Below are positions 37,331 to 64,000 of a stretch of DNA of 64,000 bases, piece after piece. The translations under genes and the position numbers were made by a program. Source of the DNA: Coenobita brevimanus. Taxonomy: Eukaryota; Arthropoda; Malacostraca; Decapoda; Coenobitidae. The notes under the pieces were generated by a model, which ran no database searches, was not told the DNA's origin, and worked only from the letters and a program-made list of their open reading frames with translations. Every line of letters starts with the position of its first letter. The stretch's first letter is position 1. The stretch spans positions 26,328,153 through 26,392,152 of the forward strand of contig CM064690.1 in the NCBI GenBank assembly GCA_032717465.1, written 5' to 3'.

Positions 37331-37339
37331 TTATCCCCT

Positions 37340-39489
37340 AAAGTCCCTCTTAAAGCCTCCTAAAATCTCCCTTCAGTTCTCTTAAAACTCGACTATGTCA
37401 TGTAATTCTTCTTTAACTTTCAAAATTACTTTCCCCTTTTTCTTGAGAGAATAGAGTTCCTCACAATCTCCTGTAAATTTCCCTAAAAATCTCCCTTAAA
37501 TCCTCTTGAAACTCGCGGTAATTGCAGTATAGTTCCTCTCAAAATTCCAGATCTTACTTTCCATAAATCTCCCTAAGATATCTGAAACCTTTCTTTACTG
37601 TAATTGTCCTTCAGTGTCACTATGTTCCTCTTACATTCCTCTTCTCCTTCGTCTTCCTTTCCTCCTCCCCTACCTTCCTCTCTCTCCTACTTTCCTTCCC
37701 TTTGCCTTCAGGCGTCACCTCAATTTCTTCCCTATTAAATGTTTCTCTCTCTTCCTCCCCTTCTCTTTCCCAGCCCCTCAACCCTGACCCCACAAAAGGA
37801 AGAGGTTTGTTTACGTGTTATAAGTATTTGGTAGAGAAACAGAAGGCGTATACAGAGACCACTAATGCCCTACAGCCGAAAAATAACACCTAGTTTCATA
37901 GTCGACCATCACATGGACTCCGTTGTATTAATGTTAAAAAAAAAAATGTAATACGGTTTTCTATGTACAGTACTTGTGCATCCAAGGAGGTTAAATACTC
38001 ATAGCCAGAACTGTAAATGGGTACTTGTCTCACCTCGATCTCACCCTTAACACATAACCATTAACAAAGAAACCATATCTCTAACCAGTAAACCAGGGCC
38101 GTTGCTCTCTATCCTTCTCCCTTTTTTTCATTACCAAGTCTCCCCTCTTCACTACACTTTAAAACACTTCCTCCTGGTCATCTATAATATCATACCCTCT
38201 CCAACCTTCTCGTAAATTATGTACACTTTCCTCCAAACGGGTGCCAGTAACAAGGAATTCAAACTAACCAGTCGCACCGCTCCTTTCCATCAGCGTCAAC
38301 CAATCACGTTCAAGTCCGTTGGAATTTGAACTGCCGCCCTGGGATTCTTGGATATTTGCCGAGTTTTCAATTAACTTCTTGGACTTTAATTTTTGACAAT
38401 CCTTTGGGACGTTTTTCTTATTTCTAATCTTCCAGGCTTGATTCTGGGGTACCTATTTCCATTTCTTCACAAACTCTTCCATGGAACTGGACATATATAT
38501 TGCACTTCCAGGCTTCCTTATGATTTACTTGTGTTTTATTTTGCAGTTTTGAGATCTCCTTGCATATAAATGTTTTGTTATCTGGACTCCACTTGTACCT
38601 TTTACTCTGGACATAATTTCTCACAACACGGTCCGTCATTGCTAGACCCAATGTACTTTTGTTCAAGTTGGCCCTATTTTTTTCCATTTTTTATTTTTTT
38701 TTTCAAACTGGGGATAACGACATCTTGAATTCTCACTTGAACCCAAAGACTAGATGGTTTTCCCCCCGTTTTCTCTTCGTTTTGAACATTACAAGCATTC
38801 GATAAATATATAAATAATAATAAAAAAGAGACTAGATAATGTTAGTCTTTGTCTCATTTTGTCAGCTTTCTTCGGTCACCATTTTTTTTTTTCAGGGTAT
38901 TTTTTTTCTTGCATTTTCTTTTTATACAAAGTGGTTGTCGAAGGGAGGAAATGTGGGGGTAACTATTATATCATCTAAGTCGGTCTACTATTTGGTCACC
39001 GGTATGGGTTAATGTCTCACTCGTGGGCTTAAGTTTAGAAAAAGATCCGACCACTGAAACTTAAAAACTACTCCATTATTTTTTTTACTCAGTCGCGATC
39101 ACCATATTTTGTGGGACCTTCATATACCCGGGTTGTGTTCATAGGTCGGATTCCAGCCTTTCTCACAAGCAAGAAAAAAAGTTCAGCGCTTTGTTTAATA
39201 TTATGGCATTCTAAATACCTGAAGTATCTATCCTAAGAGTAGGGAGCTTGAGGAGAAAAAAAGTTTATATTTACAAATCTTTAGACACGTTAACAAGTAA
39301 AACACACGAACATTTCTTTTTCATAATAAAATAACAGGTTGACGTTTCTCTTGTTTTAGGACTTAGGAGAGTGTGATTTTAAAGGCCCACAACGCCGCCT
39401 GGCCGGTCGCCACAACAACAGAACAACGGGATAAACTCTGGAATCCAAAAGCGTCGTCTCGTCTCTTCCTCTGTTAGGCGCCACTAGCA
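37340..39489 (-). other. Presumed 3' untranslated region and flank of cut
   Basis: AT-rich, low-repeat sequence follows the cut stop codon. On the minus strand AATAAA hexamers occur at 38690-38695 and 38535-38540, either of which could end the transcript about 0.8 to 1 kb after the stop. An 87-codon open frame at 38424-38687 (minus) matches nothing I recognise and is probably chance. The 3' end cannot be fixed without transcripts. Confidence 0.35.
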
Positions 39490-60179
<20,690 letters not shown>

Positions 60180-60249
60180 CTGGTGGGGGGAAAGGCGGGA
60201 CGGTGCGTGAAGAGGAGGTAGAGCGGAGTGGCCGTCGCTTGGTCTCCGT

Positions 60250-61510
60250 GTGTGCTAGGACAGAGTGCTAGGAAAGGGGACGCTAGAAGTTAAAGTTCTG
60301 GAAATGGGGTGCTGGGAAGAGTCAGTTGGATGCTAGCGAGAAGGAGGCCGGATGCTTGGAGAAGGGTGTTAGAGAAGTTTAGGTAGAGGGTGCTGGGAGG
60401 AAGATGTTAGGTCGGGAGTGCTAAAGGTTGTGCTAGGAAGAAGTAACTGGTTGCTAGGAGTAAGGAACCTGGATGCCTGGAGGAGGGTGTTAGAGAGAGA
60501 AGTGAAAGGTAGGGGGTGCTAGGAGTGAGTTAGGAAGGGGACGAGTGCTTGGATAAGTTGGAGGGAGGAAAGTGTTAGGAAGGGGAAGGGTGTTTGGATA
60601 AGTTACTATGAAGGATTGCTAAATGAGGGAACTAAAGGTAAGACTGCAAGAAAACAAATGCTGGAGGAAGGTGTTAAAAAGGTGTTAAGAAAGAGAGGTG
60701 TTAGGAGGTTGATACAGGGCAGGTGCTAAGTAGGAGTGTGCTAGGAGAGGGTTACGAGGAGGAAGGTATGGGCTGAGGTCCTAGGAAGAAGGAAAGGCTA
60801 GGTATTAAGGTGCTATTAGAAGAGATGCTAGGAGAACGTGCTGGGAGGGCGTGCTAGGAAAGGAGAAAATGCCAGAAGTAAAGATACCAGCTGGGAGGAC
60901 AGTGGGAAGGTGAATGATAGGAGGCAGAATGCTAGAAAGAGAGTTAGGTGCTAGGAACAGGTGCTAGAGTTAACAAGTGCTAGGACTGAGTGCTAGGAAG
61001 GGATCAGGAACTAGGAGGCATGTATCAGAGCACGAGAATAAGGCGAGAATAATGGGAATAAATTAGTTGCAAGGAAAAATAATGAGTGTTAGGAAGAAGA
61101 ACGGATGCTCAGAAAAGGATAGTGCTAGGAAGGAACAGATGATGAGGAAGAGGAATAAATGCTAGGAAAAGGATGGGTGCTAGGAACAGGATGGGCGCTA
61201 GGAAAAGGATGGGTGCTAGGAAAATGATAGGTGCTAGAAGAAGGATGGGTGTTAGGAAAAGGATGGATGCTAGGAACAGGATGGGCGCTAGTAAAAGGAT
61301 GGGTGCTAGGAATAGGATGGGTGCTAGGAAATGGACAGATGCAAGGAAAAGGATGGGTGCTAGGAAGACGACAGATGCTAAGAGAAGATGGGTGCTAGGA
61401 AAAGGATGAGTGCTAGGAACAGGATGGTTGCTAGGAAAAGGATAGTTACTAAGAAAAGACTGAGAGCTTGGAGAAGGACGAATGCTAAGAAGTGGAATGG
61501 GTGCTAGGAG
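60250..61510. repeat. 18-bp GTGCTAGGA minisatellite upstream of a cut exon
   Basis: The unit GATGGGTGCTAGGAAAAG is near-perfect at about 61160-61480 and increasingly diverged toward 60250, where GTGCTAGGA and GTGTTAGGA remain as scattered marks. Confidence 0.9.
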
Positions 61511-61614
61511 AAGACAGCAGAAAGACAGAGAGAAATTTCAGACAGGAGCTAGAGGGAGAGAAAAGAAAGCAAGAGAGGAGAAAAGAGTTACGATAATGAT
61601 GCTTGTGATTCAGG

Positions 61615-61617
<3 letters not shown>

Positions 61618-61650
<33 letters not shown>
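61618..61650. repeat. (GA)n microsatellite
   Basis: Pure GA of about 31 bp; a CT run with one interruption lies at 61809-61845. Confidence 0.93.
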
Positions 61651-61654
<4 letters not shown>

Positions 61655-61808
61655 GCAAAGAAATATATAGTAACTGATGAAATGAGGGGAAGGTATAATG
61701 AGATGAGCGTTTGATAGGCTGGAAATAAAAATGCGAATTTAGTAAAAGTTGTACCATCATCATAGACACAAAAAATAAAAATGCTTGGAATTTATGTTAC
61801 AGGCTAGA

Positions 61809-61845
<37 letters not shown>

Positions 61846-62074
61846 ATCCGCGGCCGGAAATAAAGGACACAGTCACAGAACTTAATAGCCCGCCCCGAAA
61901 CCCACCGTCCCAATCTCCCCATTACCATAAAATGCACATGCAGTCATCCGCCATCGACATTCACAGATCGGAATCGACGTTCGTGGCATTCACAAGCACC
62001 ATTACGAGCCGGTGCAATCCCGGATGTTACCGACCTACAAATGTCTTCCCAATTTCGCCATGATCATTATTTAC

Positions 62075-62395
62075 AACTGGCGAAACATAGCGACGGTCTT
62101 ATCAGGACTAATGGGCGTCTCGGATCAATGTGTTTCGGATGGTTCAACTTTTTCCGCCATGTGTTCACCAAACCTCGAGGTAATACCCATTTTCCTTACT
62201 TCACAGCCAGGGAATCAAATCTCTTTCCAGTTCTGTTCCAGGAGTATTAAACACTAGCGAAGCATAACCATAGTCGCAATTGGATTCATGAGTGCTTCGG
62301 ATCGTTCAAGTTTTCCGCCACGTGTTCACCAAACCTTGAGGCAATAATCATTTCGCTTACTTTACAGTCACTCCAAAATGTATCTCTCAATCCAG
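62075..62395. repeat. Direct duplication with a 162-bp step
   Basis: TTTTCCGCCATGTGTTCACC at 62150 is repeated as GTTTTCCGCCACGTGTTCAC at 62311; GCGAA-CATA and CTTCGGATCGTTCAA-like blocks before, and ACCTTGAGG-AAT after, also match. Confidence 0.8.
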
Positions 62396-62399
62396 GTGA

Positions 62400-64000
62400 T
62401 CAATGGCTTTGCTTTCAACGTTATGGTCATTCGTGTATTTTTCCAAAGGCCAATATATCTGAATTGATTGTGTGTTTAATGCTATATAAAAATCCTTCTT
62501 AATGTTGTGTAGATATAAACAGCAGGCAGACACATACACGAAACTTTACTGGAGAAACTTTAAAAATTACACCAACTATAAAAAAAAAAAAGTAGTGCAC
62601 ATCCTTCCAGGAGTGACTATACTACAGGCAAACTGGGGAAAAAAAAAAAATAAATAAATAAAGGCTCAGATATAGGCTGAAAAAAAAAAAAAAAAAAAAA
62701 AAAAAAGCTGACAGATTACGAATGTCAGTGAATTACTTTGGAGAAAATTACGAATGAATAAAAAAACAAAAAGTTAAATTCATGAAGATAACCGAGTGAA
62801 ATAAAAAAAAATCAGACGGAAATTTACACAAAAATATTCATAGATGCTACTGCAGAAACCAAGCCATATCATCAAAGGGGAAAAAAAGGTAAAACTGCAT
62901 TAACGTAGAAATAAAGATAAAAAAAAAAAAAATGCTACGGAGGCACGGGGACTGACGATTGAAAAATTTGATTAATACATAAAAATGAAAGTATGTTAAA
63001 ATGAATTTCTATGTCGGGAATGGAAGAACAGTGTTATCAGTGGCTACTATTTCTGTCTGTTTGTTTCACTTTTTATTTGCTGAGCTCTGCATCTTATCTC
63101 TCTACCTGTTCAACTGTCCATTTTACCTTTCTTTGATTCCACTGATATATTTATTGTATCTATACTATATCCACTTTATTAATAAATAATTCAATCAACC
63201 AATCTTCCCACCTATTTGTCTGAATATTAACTTTTGTATCATTAAGTTTATATCTTCAGTTTATGACATAGAAAACTATTATACAAGTGTACCCTAAAAA
63301 AAACTCCAAGAAACAAGAATTAACCGTATTTCTTAACTTCAATGAAAGCATCGATTAACCAGCCCCAGCCCTACTGTAAGACTCCACCCAACCATAATAC
63401 GGCTACTGTATCGTTCCGTCGTTCCACTATTCCACCCCTCGCTGGCCAAACACAGAGACGAGGAACAAATAGAGCTGGGGTGATGGATGGACAGAGCGGC
63501 TGGCATAAGAGAGAGACCCTGATATGCAAGAAATTGGCCACCGACGCCATGTTGGATTCGAAGAAGTTGCTATTACGAGGCTTTTCGTGTATATCATACT
63601 ATCTGAATGTATGATTAGACTCCAAAGTGAACTAATATATCTTAATCCCTTTTTACAGCCTCGCAAAAATATTAAAATAGATTCCGTTAGTGATTTCTGG
63701 GAGTGCCTTTAAGGCCAAAATGGAGGGAGTTGGCCAGCGCATTGCCCTGGTATGAATAGGATCGGACCCTACAAGTTATGTAACTTAATCTTTTATTTAG
63801 AGTCTTTATTTACTATTCTCTATAAGGTCCAACTCTCTGGGAACGATGTCACTGAAAGCCAAGCAAGAATGGGCAAGATAGAACAATGATACAAGGACAA
63901 ACGGGTTCACACGGGAGAATATAAGTCTATCCTGATCTGAATGAAGCTGTCAAGAGATAGCAAAACATGAAAGAAATATGACGCTCTCGTGCTGACAGGG
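62400..64000. other. AT-rich intron sequence without recognised features
   Basis: Several A-runs (62580, 62639, 62680-62706, 62920). A 90-codon plus-strand frame at 63342-63614 is not recognised. No CUT repeat 1 coding was found. Confidence 0.45.

Noticed and set aside
38424..38687. 87-codon minus-strand frame after the cut stop
   Set aside because: Lies in the presumed 3' untranslated region, matches nothing recognised, and has no splice or start support.
63342..63614. 90-codon plus-strand frame
   Set aside because: Composition is mixed, but no motif, splice site pair or homology is recognised; antisense frames are of similar length.
60180..64000. CUT repeat 1 exons
   Set aside because: No FGE-LG-SQG-VS-LL-PKPW-type text was seen on the minus strand here; repeat 1 should lie beyond the window.

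Overview
This is a eukaryotic, intron-rich window, almost certainly from an arthropod and most plausibly a decapod crustacean. The one gene that can be read with confidence encodes the homeodomain transcription factor Cut, with protein motifs close to the insect Cut protein. The rest is extremely dense in simple repeats ((GA)n, (GT)n, (AAT)n, kilobase-long polypurine or polypyrimidine tracts), which is the known texture of shrimp and crab genomes. The decapod assignment is an inference from that texture plus the arthropod-type Cut protein. No prokaryotic features, rRNA, tRNA or CRISPR arrays were seen.

The gene: the 3' half of cut lies on the minus strand from 60179 down to the stop codon at 39490. 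Seven exons can be placed with splice sites and matching phases: 59893-60179 (linker and first turn of CUT repeat 2), 46580-46708 and 45343-45472 (rest of CUT repeat 2), 43268-43375 (probable, symmetric linker exon), 42127-42293 (linker), 41184-41330 (start of CUT repeat 3) and 39490-40749 (end of CUT repeat 3, Cut-class homeodomain, C-terminal tail). Joined, they give 741 codons plus stop with no frame break. The N-terminal part (coiled coil, CUT repeat 1) is not in the window and should lie beyond position 64000 on the same strand. Two partial tandem duplications of CUT exons sit in the introns, and one 3' splice site has an A-rich insert between its pyrimidine tract and its AG.

Layout: 1-39489 is intergenic or the 3' flank of cut. 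It holds microsatellites, minisatellites, long purine/pyrimidine tracts (for example 2340-3460, 6640-7210, 7680-9600, 17150-17890, 23150-23950, 29050-29930), a 593-bp piggyBac-type miniature element with TTAA duplications (15228-15820), a decayed non-LTR retrotransposon fragment (about 19030-19365), a cluster of hairpin miniature elements (31180-34065) and less repetitive stretches (10480-11230, 13155-14250, 19380-22980, 24000-25380, 28000-28960, 34080-35240). 39490-60179 is cut with its introns; the 13-kb intron 46709-59892 is packed with repeats, including a five-copy array of about 140 bp (52716-53400). 60180-64000 is the intron upstream of the first visible exon, with an 18-bp minisatellite (about 60250-61510) and a 162-bp duplication.

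Three further interspersed families can be defined inside the window: one of about 100 bp at 11587, 14258 and 42000; one of about 280-500 bp at 1555, 12400 and 59100; and the hairpin family at 1425, 11425, 13355 and 31180-34065. A possible transcription start for an unidentified minus-strand transcript lies near 22570-22820. Apart from cut, no gene function can be assigned from the sequence.
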